This document shows, one piece after another, positions 21,208 to 33,878 of a stretch of DNA of 64,000 bases; position 1 is the first letter of the stretch; each line of letters opens with the position of its first letter. The stretch is from Auricularia sp. M13 (lineage: Eukaryota; Basidiomycota; Agaricomycetes; Auriculariales; Auriculariaceae). The stretch is from NCBI GenBank assembly GCA_037042915.1, contig CM073198.1, positions 2,604,001 through 2,668,000 of the forward strand, given 5' to 3'. The notes below the pieces were generated by a model. The model did no database searches and was not told the DNA's origin. It worked only from the letters and a program-made list of their open reading frames with translations. The position numbers were made by a program, and so were the translations under genes.

Positions 21208-23660
21208 ATGACGACTCTTCGACCGGGCACCGCGCCCGTGAAAGCAGAGTGGGCCGCAGCTCATCCTGGGACCAACACTCGCTCATTGACGCGTAACCGC
21301 TCAGATACATCATCTCTGCCGAGCCCCAGCCCGCGATTGACGACGACGCGGCTGAAGGCAAGACTGGCACGCACGAACGCGGCAATGACGGTGACAACGA
21401 CGAGCGGCCAGCCAAACGCGCTCGATACAACAAGCAGGACCGCAAGAAACAGCGCGGCGCCAACAAGGGACGGCGCTTTGCACAGGTCCGCGACGAAGTC
21501 CAACTTTGCCCGAGAGTCGCTGCAGGCGCAACATGCGACCGCATCGAGACGACATGCAAGTTCGGACACGATATCGGCGCGTACTTGACCAACAAGCCCG
21601 CCGATATACTCTTCCCTTTGGCCGACGCCTTGACTGCCTCGTCGCCCTTTGTCACCCCTCGCGAGTCCAAGCCCAGCAAGCTGTATCCTACCGTTGACAC
21701 TGCCGCCGTGTGTCCCGTCTACGAGGAAATAGGAGAGTGCAAGTTCGGCTGGAAATGTCGTTTTCTCGGTGCGCATTTACGCTTTGGAGACGATGAGGGC
21801 AAAATGGAGGCCGTAAGAGACGAGGAAAAATTGAAGAGTAAGGCCGAGCGGGAGGAGAAAAACTTTATTCCCTTCTCAACTATGAAGGCATTGCATGGAC
21901 GCAAGGTAGATGTTCTGCAGTCCGCGTGTGACGCCCCTCACCCTCTCTGCAGTATCCACTTCCTCTCGCACAAGAATACCTCAAAAGCCTCGATGAAAAG
22001 GATCGCTCGAATGCAATGAAGGCGGAAACCAAACCGGCAGACCCCAACACCGTTTCAACTGCATCTGAGGGAGTATCCGCGGATACGACTATAGATTCTG
22101 TACCTGTCCCTTCTCATCCATCCGAGGATACGGCGGCACAAACGGACACACCCGACGTTCCAATGCGAGCGCAGGAAAAGAAGCGTCTCCATTGGAAGAA
22201 TAAGACTTGTGCGTATGCGTCTCATCGTGAGGACATGCTGGTTGCTCATGTAGCTACAGATCTTGCACCGCTCACGACTGTTGGTAATCTTGTGAGTTTA
22301 TTCATTGAAACTACCAGTTTCTGGCTATGCTGATGTACTACATTTCAGCCCTTCCGTAGGTTGTGCATCTCCCTCGGTGCCGACATCACTTGCGGCGAGA
22401 TGGGCGTGGCGACGTCGTTCCTCCAAGGTCCCTACACCTTCGTTTTCTGCGTGCCAATCGTAACGAGTGCGCAGGGTCCAAGGAAGAATGGTCGCTTGTC
22501 CGCCGTCATCCATCGGAGAGCATTTTCGGCGTTCAACTCTGCGGAAACAAGCCTACCTCGTTGGTCAGCGCTGCCGAGGCCATCGCTCGTGAATGCGGCC
22601 CGAACGTTGACTTCGTCGACGTCAACTGCGGATGTCCGATCGACCTTGTCTTCTCAACTGGGGCGGGTTCTGCATGTGCGTAAATTGTCTTCTCTGCTAG
22701 TTCCTCATTGATATCTTATTATGCAGTGCTGGACTCGACGAACAAACTGGCAAAGATTGTGGTGGGAATGAACAAGGTTCTTGGAGAGATTCCCGTCACT
22801 CTCAAATTGCGGACCGGTGTGAAGGATGGGAGGAATACTGCACACAAGCTCATGCCCCGGCTGCCGCGTGAATTCGGGGTTGGCGCTGTCACAGTACGTC
22901 CCACATAGAACATTAGGGCGAACTTTCTCCGCTCACCTCATTCTCAGATTCATGGCAGGACGCGTCAACAGCGGTATACCAAACTCGCAGACTGGAACTA
23001 CATCAAGGAATGCGTAGATGCTCTTCGGCAGGCCTCGGAAGACGAAAACTGTTTGGTCCTTTGTTTGTTTTTGCTTATGGCTACCTAATTGCGTTACAGT
23101 GCCGACCATTCCAATCTTTGGCGGGGGGGACTGTTTCTCATACCAAGGATATTCGGAGTGCATGGAACAAAGTGGTGTTGACGGAATCATGATCGGCCGC
23201 GGCGCACTCATCAAGGTACGTTCTTTGCTGTACCGTGGTCCTTGTATCTGAAGTCGTCACCGTTCAGCCATGGATATTCACCGAGATCAAAGAACAGCGC
23301 GAATGGGACATCAGCTCGCGCGAGAGGCTGGAGCTCCTTCGCAAATACTGCGAATTCGGCCTCAATCACTTCGGGTCGGACACAACCGGCGTGAACACGA
23401 CAAGGCGCTTCCTCTGCGAGGCAATTTCTTTCCAGCACCGCTACGTCCCCATCGGCCTATTGGAGCGGCTTCCTCCGATGCTGAACGAGCGCCCGCCCTA
23501 TTACAGAGGCAGGGACGAACTGGAGACGCTGCTCGCGAGCGACCGCAGCGACGATTGGGTCCGGATCAGCGAGATGTTCCTCGGGAAGGCACCCGACGAT
23601 TGGGCGTTTGTGCCGAAGCATAAGAGCAACGCCTACGGTAGTGAAGAGGGAAATGGCTAA
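21208..23660 (+). CDS. DUS3: tRNA-dihydrouridine(47) synthase, DUS3 type
   Basis: FMN enzyme reducing uridine 47 in the tRNA variable loop. The start [14 protein letters not shown] joins, across a 56-nt intron, to [18 protein letters not shown]. Two CCCH zinc-finger segments follow: [21 protein letters not shown] and [22 protein letters not shown]. The TIM-barrel catalytic domain reads RLHWKNKT joined to [17 protein letters not shown] (the Tyr is split by an intron), then [23 protein letters not shown] (catalytic Cys), [26 protein letters not shown] and IPIFGGGD, then [16 protein letters not shown]. The C-terminal helical domain ends YGSEEGNG at 23660. About eight GT-AG introns. Family-typical length and an intact active site. 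Confidence 0.94.
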
Positions 23661-23789
23661 ATACCTGTACTTTCTGGGTCTGGACCTAGGCCCTGTTGTT
23701 TTCTTCATCGATATCGCTTCATTGTAGCGATATCATGGATCGGACCCCAACTCATAGGGCGTCCTTCGTACTTTTTTAGACCTACACCT

Positions 23790-24744
23790 ACACTGTGCTG
23801 AGTGTCTGTGACGCCCCGCGTCTCCTCATAATCGTGTGGCTCGGCAACAACTGCAGCAATTGGTGGCACGACCGCAAGTCTATTCCCGGTATCCTCCAAC
23901 TCAACAGCATCTTTCAAGTGCCTATGGTCGGGCCCGATACCTGCGGCTTTGGAGTCACCGCCAACGAGAAGCTCTGCGCCCGCTGGGCAGCTCTTGTCGC
24001 CTTCTATCCATTCTTTACTCGCTTTTCTGTGGGTCCATTGACACACGCACCAGCTACCGTCTTCTTGATTATTTCTACACCGCATTCCACCGTCAATCCG
24101 TCGACGACACGCCGTCGCTGAGCCCGCTGTGGTACAAGTACCCGAAGGACTAGAACAGTTGGGGCATCGACATGCAGTTCTTCTTCGGAGACCCCATCCT
24201 CGCGTCGCCGGTTACCGAGGACTCAACGCGACCTCGGTGTCCATCTACCTGACCAGGGACTCGTTTTGCGACTTTTACACAGACAAGCGCATCGACGAGC
24301 AGGGCGCGACAGTCACGCTGACCAAGGTCTCGTTCACCGATGTCCCGACGTACATCCGCGCGGGCTCGATCCTGCCCATGCGCGCAAAGGGCGCGATGAT
24401 GACGACCGAGCTTGAACGACTTCAACCTCGTCATCGCGCCCGACGCGCGCGGCGTCGCGAGCGGCACGCTACACGTCAACGGTGGCGTATCGCTGAAGCA
24501 GAAAGCGACGACGAAGGTCAAGTTCACGTACTTCCTCGGGTTGCTCGCCGTCTGGGGCAAGTTCTCGTACAAGCTCGACGTGAATATCGACACCGTCACC
24601 GTGCTCGGCCAGAAGACAAAGCCAAAGATCAAGATCGACAATAAGTCGTCGTCCGCGGAAGCTAGGGTCAGCGCCAACGGCCAGTCGGTCGACGTCAAGC
24701 TCGGCATGACGTTCAACAGGGGCTTCACGCTCGATCTTGCGTGA
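23790..24744 (+). pseudogene. GH31 alpha-glucosidase-like relic (C-terminal part)
   Basis: Translated pieces in several frames resemble the C-terminal half of fungal GH31 enzymes: [19 protein letters not shown] and [15 protein letters not shown], then [49 protein letters not shown], and FTDVPTYIRAGSILP, then the closing beta-rich part ending FNRGFTLDLA. The segment is broken: an in-frame TAG at 24151-24153 directly after YPKD, a frame change after FYPFF with loss of the usual segment between it and the DYFYTA helix, another frame change near 24215, and a third near 24410. The catalytic acid/base Asp of the WLGDN motif reads Asn (codon 23846-23848). The N-terminal half and nucleophile region are absent. 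I read this as a decayed copy. Confidence 0.85.
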
Positions 24745-25135
24745 AGGGACTGTCGCCGGTATGCGCGAACCCATGATCCCGATACTTTCCATATGAGAGA
24801 AATGCAGGATGTGTTGGAGCAAAAGATGTCGGATGGCCTCAGAATAGTCCAATGCGACAGATTACAGAGAACAACAGATCACAAGTCGCAACACTGCAGT
24901 GGTCAACAGAATCGAGAACCGGAAACGGAAGCGTGGCGGAAGAGGTCGCTCAGACCAACGCCAGTGCAGCCCAAGCAGCTGCCTTCTGCGATTTCGGACA
25001 TAGCGGGAGCCATCTAGTGGCTGGGTGCGAGATGCTGCGAATCCGGACATGACGGTTCTGAGACAAGCCGCGTTGTCCTCGGCACGATCGCCGACGCGCA
25101 CTCTTCTGCTTACGCCACCCAAAAGCTGCCCGGCC
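24745..25135. other. Intergenic, no gene seen
   Basis: 391 bp between the GH31 relic and the ferredoxin gene. No supported frame or repeat. It includes the ferredoxin promoter; no clear TATA box. Confidence 0.5.
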
Positions 25136-25987
25136 ATGCCTGCACAACGAATGCTCGCTGCCATGCTCGCAAGCCGCAAGACCTGTCTGCGCGCCGGCCA
25201 GCAGCTCGCTCGCTGTAACGCAGCAAAGAGTGCCAATTTTTCAGCCGTGACTCGCACTGCTGCTGTAGCGCGTCGAAGTTTGCATACAACGCAAGGTACG
25301 CGTCGTTGGCGCGTATTCATCGAGCGCAGTGTAATGATAGCCTGCAGCAACGCGTCATGGGCTTACTCGTCCTGCGCCGGGGACTGGGTACGCGCTGTCG
25401 CTATATGCTGCCTTGACCTGCCTCGCTCATCCGTAAATTTCGTGCTGCGGATGTAGGATTAAAGTCACTTTCAAGGATTCAAAGGGCCAGCTCATCAAGA
25501 CTGTCGAAGCGAACGAGGGTGACAGCATATTGGACATAGCGCATGAATACGATGTCGACCTCGAGGGTGAGCTCTCCGAACTTGGGCTTCTGCTGCAGCG
25601 CCGTATGATTAACCTGTTCCCTTTTTTATCAGGTGCTTGCGAAGGCTCGGTCGCATGCTCGACATGCCATGTCATTCTGCCCGTCGAGTACTATAATATA
25701 CTGCCAGAGCCAGAGGACGACGAGAACGACATGCTGGACATGGCCTTTGGTCTGACCGATACGTGCGTCGTGTTTCCGATCGCCGTCGTACTGGATGCTG
25801 ATGCAGAGACAAGGTCGCGTCTAGGATGCCAGGTCAAGCTCACGCGGGAGCTGGATGGCATCGTTGCAACACTACCGGCTGCAACTCGAAACATGTTCGT
25901 GGACGGTACGCGTTCTTGTATGGCTGCTGCCGTTTGCAGCAATTCTGATGCGTGAAACGCGCAGGTACGAAGCCTACGAAGCATTGA
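25136..25987 (+). CDS. YAH1: Mitochondrial [2Fe-2S] ferredoxin (adrenodoxin/YAH1 type)
   Basis: Electron carrier for iron-sulfur cluster, heme A and coenzyme Q synthesis. Exon 1 (25136-) is a long basic presequence ([16 protein letters not shown], later ARRSLHTTQ). A small second exon supplies [13 protein letters not shown], joined to [20 protein letters not shown], then [13 protein letters not shown]. After the next intron come [17 protein letters not shown], holding three cluster cysteines (C-x5-C-x2-C), and SRLGCQVKL with the fourth. The acidic [10 protein letters not shown] partner-binding helix is present. The last exon is tiny: MFVDG then TKPTKH and TGA at 25985-25987, typical of adrenodoxin tails. 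About five GT-AG introns. All ligands intact. Confidence 0.93.
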
Positions 25988-26207
25988 CGAGTCGCGCCTA
26001 CAATGGCGCGGACTCCCTTGTACTGTATATACTACAATCTATCTCGTGCAAGACAACCACTCGTCATATGTATTCGCCTGTCTTAGCTGCATGCTTAATC
26101 GCTCGAGGGTTCCATATTGGCTGTTCTGCGTTCAGCGTTCAGCGCACGTGCAGGCATGTGGCGCGTGTGCCGGAAGCAAAGCTCCTTGCCCTTTCACCCT
26201 ATCGACA

Positions 26208-27473
26208 ATGGCCGACCATGGCCAGTGCCAGCCCGTGTGTTCCCAACCAAAAATCCGAAATGTTGGAGCTTACTGAGCCCAGGTTCACGATACCCTGACC
26301 TCTGTCTTTACCGCCCTGCTGCTGCTGGGTTTGACGGCGAGCTACCTTCCGCAGGTGCGACGCGTGGTCTCGTCCAACGCCCTCCTCTGAAGGAGCCCGC
26401 ACACCGCTAGCATCTTCGCATTATCAACAAGCGCTCTTCTGAAGGCTTCAGTCCATGGTTCCTGTTACTGGGTAGCACGTCGTCCGCGTCGGTCATGCTC
26501 AACGTGTACGTCCTCGCGCCTGACGCTTCCGCATCCTACTAACGAACGTACAGCATCGCACTGCAGTGGGGTGTTATCAAGTGCTGCAGATATATCGTAC
26601 GCGACCTTCGTATGGCCTGTACCGTGCTTACACTTGTGCAGAGCGCAGGCAGCTGCATTGAGTCGCTCGGTGGCGTATTCCAGGTCGTCCTTACGTGGTT
26701 TCTCTTCACGATGATGTGCGTGCCATTTCCTCGCTTGTAACCGTGCCCGCACCTGACCCAAAACACTTCAGTCTCGTGCTCTACATGATCTACTTTCCCG
26801 AGCACCTCAAATACAGCGAAATCGACGTACCCAACGGCGTTGGCGAGCGCCCAACCCATCTCAAGACGACCATCAAGACGGACGAATGGAGGCTGGCGAT
26901 CACGCTGTCCTGGGTTGTCGCTATACACATGTACGCCGCCCGGACCATTGCAGTCTTACGTCTACTGAATACCGAGCGCGCACAACTTAGTGTCTTCATC
27001 ATATTCGTGACCTTCCTGCTGCTTGGCACGCATGCCAGCACGCCAACGCTCGAGCTTTGGACGGGCTTCCTCGGCATATTTTCCGCGACAATTGCGGTAA
27101 TTCAATACATGCCGCAGCTCATCCACACCTGGAATACCAAGCTCGTCGGCGCGCTGAGCATCCCCATGATGTGCATTCAGACGCCCGGCGCGATAGCCAT
27201 GGTCACCTCCATTGCCATCCGGCCGCAGACTGACTGGACAAGTGCGTGTTTCATTGATAATAGCAACAAGTCGCGGAAGTGCTGAAGTTTATTTACTGCA
27301 TTACAGGCTGGGCGCCGTTCGCTGTGGCTGGCATCATGCAGGGCATACTGCTCGCCATGTGCCTCGTTTGGAAGCAGCGGCAGCGCAAGCTTGGGATCGA
27401 CGATTTCGGTGCTCCCCTCGCCGCGCATGAGCATGAGGAATCCTCTCCGCTCCTGGGGAATTCGCGCTCATGA
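26208..27473 (+). CDS. PQ-loop repeat membrane protein
   Basis: Seven-helix PQ-loop protein, the family of vacuolar/lysosomal cationic amino acid and cystine exporters. A short hydrophilic start (MADHGQCQP) is spliced to VHDTLTSVFTALLLLG, then TASYLPQHLRIINKRSSEG (first PQ loop) and FSPWFLLLGSTSSASVML. Further exons give SLGGVFQVVLTWFLFTMM, a loop, LVTFLLLG-like helices, and FSATIAVIQYMPQLIHTWN (second PQ loop) followed by LSIPMMCIQTPGA. The last exon is WAPFAVAGIMQGILLAMCL and an acidic tail with ESSPLLG at the end, a dileucine-like sorting signal used by vacuolar proteins. About six GT-AG introns. Substrate unknown. Confidence 0.88.
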
Positions 27474-27724
27474 AGGGAAGTGCAGCGGCCTATGGTGGTA
27501 GAGTCCTTATTCTTGGTTTTCTTGTCTCCCCCCTCTTTACGATGTATCATGCCGCAACGTTTAATGGGATTGTGGATTGCTGGATATCGCGCGATAGCCG
27601 GCGAGTCACCATCGTCCGCAGCACGCGCCACCCCTGTGGTTCGACCGAGCACGCAGGCGGTTGGCTTCACGCTTTGTCCTTGTCTTCAAAGGAACCCGCA
27701 CAACGTCTGCAGCAGGTAGCCGGA

Positions 27725-30214
27725 ATGACTCGCACACGGTTTCTCCTAGTGGCCGCAGCGGCCGTTGTACAGCTCGTTTTGCCACCCAGCGCCTGCGCGC
27801 TTCCCTCCGTGCAACACGTCTTGTCGCATGGCGGACCGATCCTCGAGTCCATCGGCCTGACGAAGCAGACTCCGAAGGTTGTCCTCCCCGACTTGTATGA
27901 AGCCTCGATCGCGGAGCTGCAGCATGGCCTCGAGAATGGGCATTTTACCAGCGTTGACCTCGTGAAAGTTCGTTTCCTGTCTCCCTGAACCAGCTGCCAA
28001 GAAGCTCATCCGCGCGCTGGCAGGCGTACTTTGCGCGCATCGACGAGGTCAACACTAAAGGACCGCAACTGCGCGCCGTGCTCGAGCTCAATCCGTCCGC
28101 CCTCACGCAGGCTGCTGCCTTGGACGGCGAGCGCCGGTCTGGCAAGCTTCGGGGACCTCTGCATGGCATACCGGTGCTGCTGAAGGACAACATCGCAACG
28201 CGATTCGAGGACGGGATGAATACGACCGCGGGGTCGTACGCGCTGGTCGGGTCTGTCGTCCCGGGAGATTCGACGGTCGCGGCAAAGCTGCGGAAGGTGG
28301 GATCCTGCTTGTTGGCTTCAATGCAGGCTGAACAGCACCCCTATAGGCAGGAGCTGTGTTCTTGGGCAAGGCAAATCTTGTATGCTTGCTTCCGCAACTG
28401 GATAGTTGGTCAGCGGTATCAATTGACTTACTCTAGTCAGAGTGGTCGCAAGCGCGAAGTGACCATGTTTCGATTGCATGGAGCGCAAGAGGTGGTCAGT
28501 GCACCAATGCGTACTATCCTAAGGTATGCTCAATCCGCCTGCTGCGGCGTCTTCGGCCTAATATGAAACTCTCAGGCAAATCCTTGCGGCTCAAGCAGCG
28601 GGTCTGGAGTAGCGACATCTATTGGATTGACTGCATTCGCTCTTGGTTCGTACTTGCTTTCGTCATCGTGTGCAGTTTGATATTGAGTCCCAACCTTTGC
28701 AGGCACTGAGACCGATGGAAGGTCGGGAAGGACTCATCCTCAATTCCACTTTTCTGAGGAAGCGCAGCATCACCTGCCCGTCGGGTTTCAATAATATCGT
28801 AGGCATCAAACCCACAGTCGGTCTAACGTCAAGAAATGGGGTCATTCCTATTACGGAGCACCAAGACACAGTTGGTAGGGAGACTCCTCGTCCCAATTGT
28901 CAGACGAAATGAACATATGCAGGACCTATGGCGAGGTCTGTCACGGATGCGGCCATCGTCTTGTCAGGCTCGTACATGACTACCTCGTCCACAGCGCTTG
29001 CAGCTAACTGCTTCATCAGTCATCGCGGGCCGCGATGCGGCTGACAACTACACCTTGGCGCAACCAGAGACGGTCCCAGATTTCACGAAGTTCCTGGACA
29101 GGAACGCGCTCCGCGGTGCGCGCCTCGGAGTTCCGCGGATCGTCTTCACGAATGACAGCAGTAAGGACTGAGCCCGCGACGGCTCTTGTCTCACTGAATT
29201 TTTTTATTTTCTTGAAGTCACACAAAACCCCCCTGTCGTCAACCGCATCTTCAACGAAACCCTGGCTAGGCTGGCAGAACTCGGGGCGATCATTGTTGAT
29301 CCCGCGGACATTCCCTCTGCAATAGAGATCAGTCTTGGCGAGAATGAATCTGTGCGCGCCCTTTTCGTACCGGGGACGATCGATCTGCTGACGGGCTATC
29401 TGGTGCGGCAGATCGTTGCTGCAACAGACTTCAAAGTGAGCCATCTGTAGTGCAACAGGCGCGGTTGGCCTCTCTCTCACGCCATACACCAGATTAATCT
29501 GGAGCAGTACTTGAAAGCGTTGAAACATGTGCCTTCAGGCGTAAGATCCATGGCAGATCTCATTGCCTTCAATGATGCCCACCCCGAGTTGGAGAAAATC
29601 GGGCCGCTGTACGAAGACCAGGTTGGTCTCATCCACGCCAATAACACCCAGGTCAACGCCACGTACTTCGAGGCAATCGCTGCAAATCACGCATTGGGAT
29701 CGACTCGTGGCATTGACTACGTGCTCGAGAAATACCAGCTGGACGCCCTTGTAATGATAGGCCACGGTTAGTGTCCTGAATGACACAGTTTGCGCGACCA
29801 ACTCTCATTCATCCTTCACACTCAGGGTACACGGCAAGGCCTGCTGCCATTGGTAAGCCTTGTGACTCTCTCGGAACGTGCACTTGTCTGATGAAGACCC
29901 TGTCAGTGGGATATCCCATCGGTACGACATAGTCAATTCATCCTGCAAACCCAATTCTGATGAATTGTGCAGTGACACTACCGATGGGGTTCTATCCTGA
30001 AGATACTACTCCAAGCATCCTTTCCGGGACTGAGACGTTTTATCCGGCACCTGGAGTCCCCATCGGCATCAGCTTCGTGGGGACCGCTTTCAGCGAGCCC
30101 AAGTTAATTGGCTTAGCGTACGCATTTGAGCAGGCGGAACACCGCGTGAGACTACAGAGACGGGCGTACCCGGCCGCCATTCCAAAGGCGCAACTAATCG
30201 ACATCCTTGGTTGA
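27725..30214 (+). CDS. Secreted amidase 1 (amidase-signature family)
   Basis: Ser-cisSer-Lys amide hydrolase. A signal peptide is present (MTRTRFLLVAAAAVVQLVL, cleavage near ACA). The mature part reads DLYEASIAELQHGLENGHF, HGIPVLLKDNIATRFEDGM (catalytic Lys of LLKDN), and later ANPCGSSSGSGVATSIGL (cis-Ser) and TETDGSITCPSGFNNI (Ser nucleophile). The segments GIKPTVGLTSRNGVIPITE, QDTVGPMARSVTDAA and PRIVFTNDS follow, then the closing YPAPGVPIGISFVGTAFSE and an Arg-rich end at 30214. About eleven GT-AG introns. It is adjacent to and same-strand as a close copy (30506-32929), 291 bp apart. The triad is intact. Substrate cannot be inferred. Confidence 0.9.
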
Positions 30215-30505
30215 TAACTGTGTTACAGAAGGTATTATCTAGGAAGACAAATGTCAGATTATTATTCTTGTTGGTGTACGATTGTGTCAACACGCCATGT
30301 CCCTGGTAATCGTAACGTTCGCGGGAGCAAGTCCGCCACCCGACGTGAATCCCGGGCCGGCAACTCCTCTCTCCCGACCATGGTCGCAAGCATGACCTGG
30401 GCATGACTGTGCCCGAGATACAATTGCACGCCTATTATGAAGCAGATAAGAAGCGAGCGCGATAGTGAACCGTTGCCTTTTCCTTCGCGCTGTAGCTTCA
30501 GAGGG

Positions 30506-32929
30506 ATGGCACGGGGATTCGCTCTTGCGTTGGTTATCTTGGCCACCTTCCAGCTGCTGTTACCATGCCAAACGCTCGCCTTTCAGCTCCCAGGCATCTT
30601 TTCTCGTCTATCAGCCCCCAAGAATGTCTTCCCCGATCTATATGAAGCGACAATCGCGGAGCTACAAGATGGACTTGACCGCGGACACTTCACCAGTGTT
30701 GACCTCGTTAAGGCGAGTTCAGACTGTTGCTGAACTTTGTATATCCTGAACACTCGTTGAATTTGCAGGCCTACGTCGCTCGCATCGAAGAAGTTAACCT
30801 CAAGGGGCCAACACTGCGAGCCGTGTTGGAGGTCAACCCGACTGCGTTGCAGCAGGCTGTGCAGCTAGACAGGGAGCGCAAACTTGGCCTGCGCCGTGGA
30901 CCGCTGCACGGTATTCCTATCCTGCTCAAGGACAACATCGCGACGCGGTTCTCCGATGGCATGAACACGACAGCGGGGTCTTTCGCCCTTCTCGGATCTG
31001 TCGTTCCGGGCGACTCAACCCTTGCTGCCAAACTGCGAAAAGTGAGGAGATATTATTCACTGCCACTGGCTTACCCGTAAGAAGGCAGGGGTAGTGTTCT
31101 TGGGGAAAGCCAACCTGGTGCGTGAAAGGCCTCCGCCACGAAAATTTGGACTGATTTCGGTCGGCCAGTCCGAATGGGCTCATTTCAGAGGAAATCTTCC
31201 CAGCGGATGGAGCGGAAGGGGAGGCCAATGCACAAATGCCTACTTTCCAAGTGTATGTGTGATATTCTCGCATGAGTGTTACTGGAATTTCCTTGCAGGC
31301 AGATCCCTGTGGCTCCAGCAGTGGGTCAGGTGTCGCGGCATCAATAGGCCTGGTTGCAGTGACTCTCGGTTCGTGATATAGAAGCCGAATTGCAAAGACA
31401 TTTCACTAATTCTGTGGTATTAATCAGGCTCTGAAACGGATGGCAGGTAACGTCAAGCAAGAACTCCGGGGATGCATTGCTAATTTGCTTTCTACTGGTA
31501 GCATTACTTGTCCATCGAGTTACAATAATCTTGCAGGCATTAAGCCAACTGTCGGCCTCACATCAAGACATGGTGTCATTCCAATCAGCGAACATCAGGA
31601 TACTGTCGGTAAGTCTTATGGTATTATACTCGCATGGCATCACCCTTATCGCGCTCAGGCCCAATGACGAGATCCATGACGGACGCAGCCATCGTTCTCT
31701 CAGGTACACTAGCAGATATTGCAACCATGAACTCATCCCATACTCACGGGTCGAGCAGCGATCGCAGGACGGGATCCTAACGACAACTTTACGTTGGCAC
31801 AACCTCTTCCGGTCCCGGATTTCACGAAGTCATTGAATAAGAGGGCTTTCCGTGGCGCGCGCATCGGCGTTCCGCGCATTGTCTTTACAAACGATAGCTT
31901 CACTGGTAATGCCGTGAAGCTGCGCGAGCGCAGGCTTTTTGACTGTTTCGTTCTATCAGGAAACCACCCCAGCATAAACATCGCATTCACCAAAGCACTG
32001 CAGACCATGAAACGGCTCGGCGCAACAATAGTCGATCCTGCAGATTTGCCCTCTGCGCTTGACATCGCAAATAGCAACAACGAAACGGTACGATGCTCTC
32101 GTCCCAGCTTTGCCTGGCACGAATCTCATGGCATCTCCAGATTGTTCTCGACGTCGATTTCAAGGTGCAGAGTATTCAGGCTGATAGACAGAAACCCATG
32201 TTAACCAGCCTCAAGGTCAATCTAGCCCAGTACATGGCGGCGCTCAAGAAAGTGCCGACGGGAGTCAGGTCGCTTGCTGATCTCATTGCCTTCAACGATG
32301 CGCACCCAGAATTGGAGAAGCCGCCACAGTTCGAGGATCAGTCACAGCTCATCGAAGCAGAAGCAACTGTGGTTAACCAGACATTCTTCGACGCGCTCGC
32401 GGCAGACCGTCTCCTCGGGTCGACGCGCGGCATCGACTTCGTCCTGAAGAAGTTCAAGCTCGACGCTCTTGTGCTTCCAGCAAACGGTATGCATTGCAGC
32501 CAAGCCAGACGGGCTTTGTCTGATGAGAACGGCAGGTTTCACAACCGTCCCAGCTGCTATAGGTGCGTCGCATCGAACATCGAAGCTTTTGGGAGATGCT
32601 GATGCAGACACACTCATACCAGTGGGATACCCGATTGGTATGTCCAAGTCTCGACAGAGCCAGAGTCCGCTGACAGTAGCGAAGTGACCGTGCCATTGGG
32701 CTTTCACCCCGATGATACGCCTGTCGTACCAGGGAGCGCAGGTCCTCTGACGGTATTCCCTGCTCCGGGCGTGCCATTCGGGCTCAGTTTCCTCGGAACA
32801 GCGTTCAGCGAGTCTGCGCTCATCGGTTTCGCGTACGCCTTCGAGCAGGCTACCCAAGTGAGGTTGCAGAGGAAGGCATTTCCTGTAGCAATCCCAAAGA
32901 CGCAGTTGGCCGATGTAGTTGGGAAGTGA
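30506..32929 (+). CDS. Secreted amidase 2, tandem copy of amidase 1
   Basis: Same architecture as its upstream neighbour: signal peptide (MARGFALALVILATFQLLL, cleavage near TLA), FPDLYEATIAELQDGLDRG, HGIPILLKDNIATRFSDGM with the catalytic Lys, ADPCGSSSGSGVAASIGL (cis-Ser), SETDGSITCPSSYNNLAG (nucleophile), GIKPTVGLTSRHGVIPISE, and PAPGVPFGLSFLGTAFSE, to the stop at 32929. Intron positions match the first copy in most places, including after DLVK, after KLRK and after DGS, so the pair arose by tandem duplication of an intron-containing gene. The N-terminal 80 residues and the region around 31900-32120 have diverged most. Active-site residues are conserved in both. Confidence 0.9.
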
Positions 32930-33173
32930 TTGTAGCGCAGTCGACGAGTTGCCACGTAACGTTCCGCAAGCGCAGAGAACCGAGACGAGATGAATACATT
33001 CGTGAGTAGCAGGCAAGCGCACACAAGAAGTGGCAGGTCAATGGGTGTATCATTGAAGAAGGTCGCAAAGCAGGATGCGGGCTAGCTGGTCGAGAGTCTT
33101 AGCGAACCGATGAAGAGGAAGATAAGATGCGATCGCGGAGTTGCAACAGTAATCGCGCTCCTCACTCCGCTCC

Positions 33174-33878
33174 ATGTATTCGGCGGCATCGGCGTCAACG
33201 TCATACGCACGCGCGTTCTCGACGTCGTGCAGGGCACACGACCACTACCGCACGCTCGGGGTCCCACGCTCTGCAAGCCGCGCAGAAATCAAGTCGAGCT
33301 TTTACAAAGTAATGAATTTCCGCGTAGCCGGACCCATGCTGCGTGCTCATACGGTCCATGCCAGCTCAGCAAGGAGCTGCATCCGGACATGGCTGCAAGT
33401 GGCGGAGATAAGGAGAAATGGCTAGCTGTGAGCGACGCATATTCCACCCTTAGCGACGACAGAAAGAGGTGCGTGCGCGCTGTACCGTTCAGCGGATTAG
33501 ACAAGCTGACCCGCCCTCCTCAGACGGGCATACGATCGCGAAACCGCGCCCAGCGCAGCGTCTGCGAGCGGACTCGCCTCACATGCTAGCTACTATGGGA
33601 CGTACGAGCGTCCAAAGCATCGCGCAACGCATGCCTGGGAGCACCAACGGCATCACGCCAACTCGCGCACCTCCCACGAATTCGCTCATCTGCGCTCGCG
33701 AAATCCGCAAGCGCACGGGACGACACGACCGTACTACGGACGACGCGAGGCGCCGCAGACGCAGCACACGACGGACGAAGACAGACTGCGCAACGACAAC
33801 GGCCTGTGGCGCATTGGCCAGGTTCTCGCGCTCACCATCGTCGTCTTCGCATTTGCCGGTGGGGGAGTCGGCAGATGA
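33174..33878 (+). CDS. Small J-domain protein with C-terminal membrane helix
   Basis: Three exons. The N-terminus is a mitochondrial-type presequence (MYSAASASTSYARAFSTS), followed by HDHYRTLGVPRSASRAEIKS, YKLSKELHPDMAASGGD (HPD motif) and WLAVSDAYSTLSDDRKR joined to RAYDRET. After the J domain comes a His/Ser/Tyr-rich linker and then a hydrophobic segment (LWRIGQVLALTIVVFAFAG) near the C-terminus, stop at 33876-33878. This layout resembles DNAJC30-like or other mitochondrial inner-membrane J proteins; exact orthology is not certain. Both introns are GT-AG: 57 nt after SSFYK and about 55 nt after DRK. It converges with APM1, with 84 bp between stops. Confidence 0.83.

Noticed and set aside
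24862-25350. Minus-strand frame of 162 codons
   Set aside because: Antisense shadow of the ferredoxin presequence exon; no motif.
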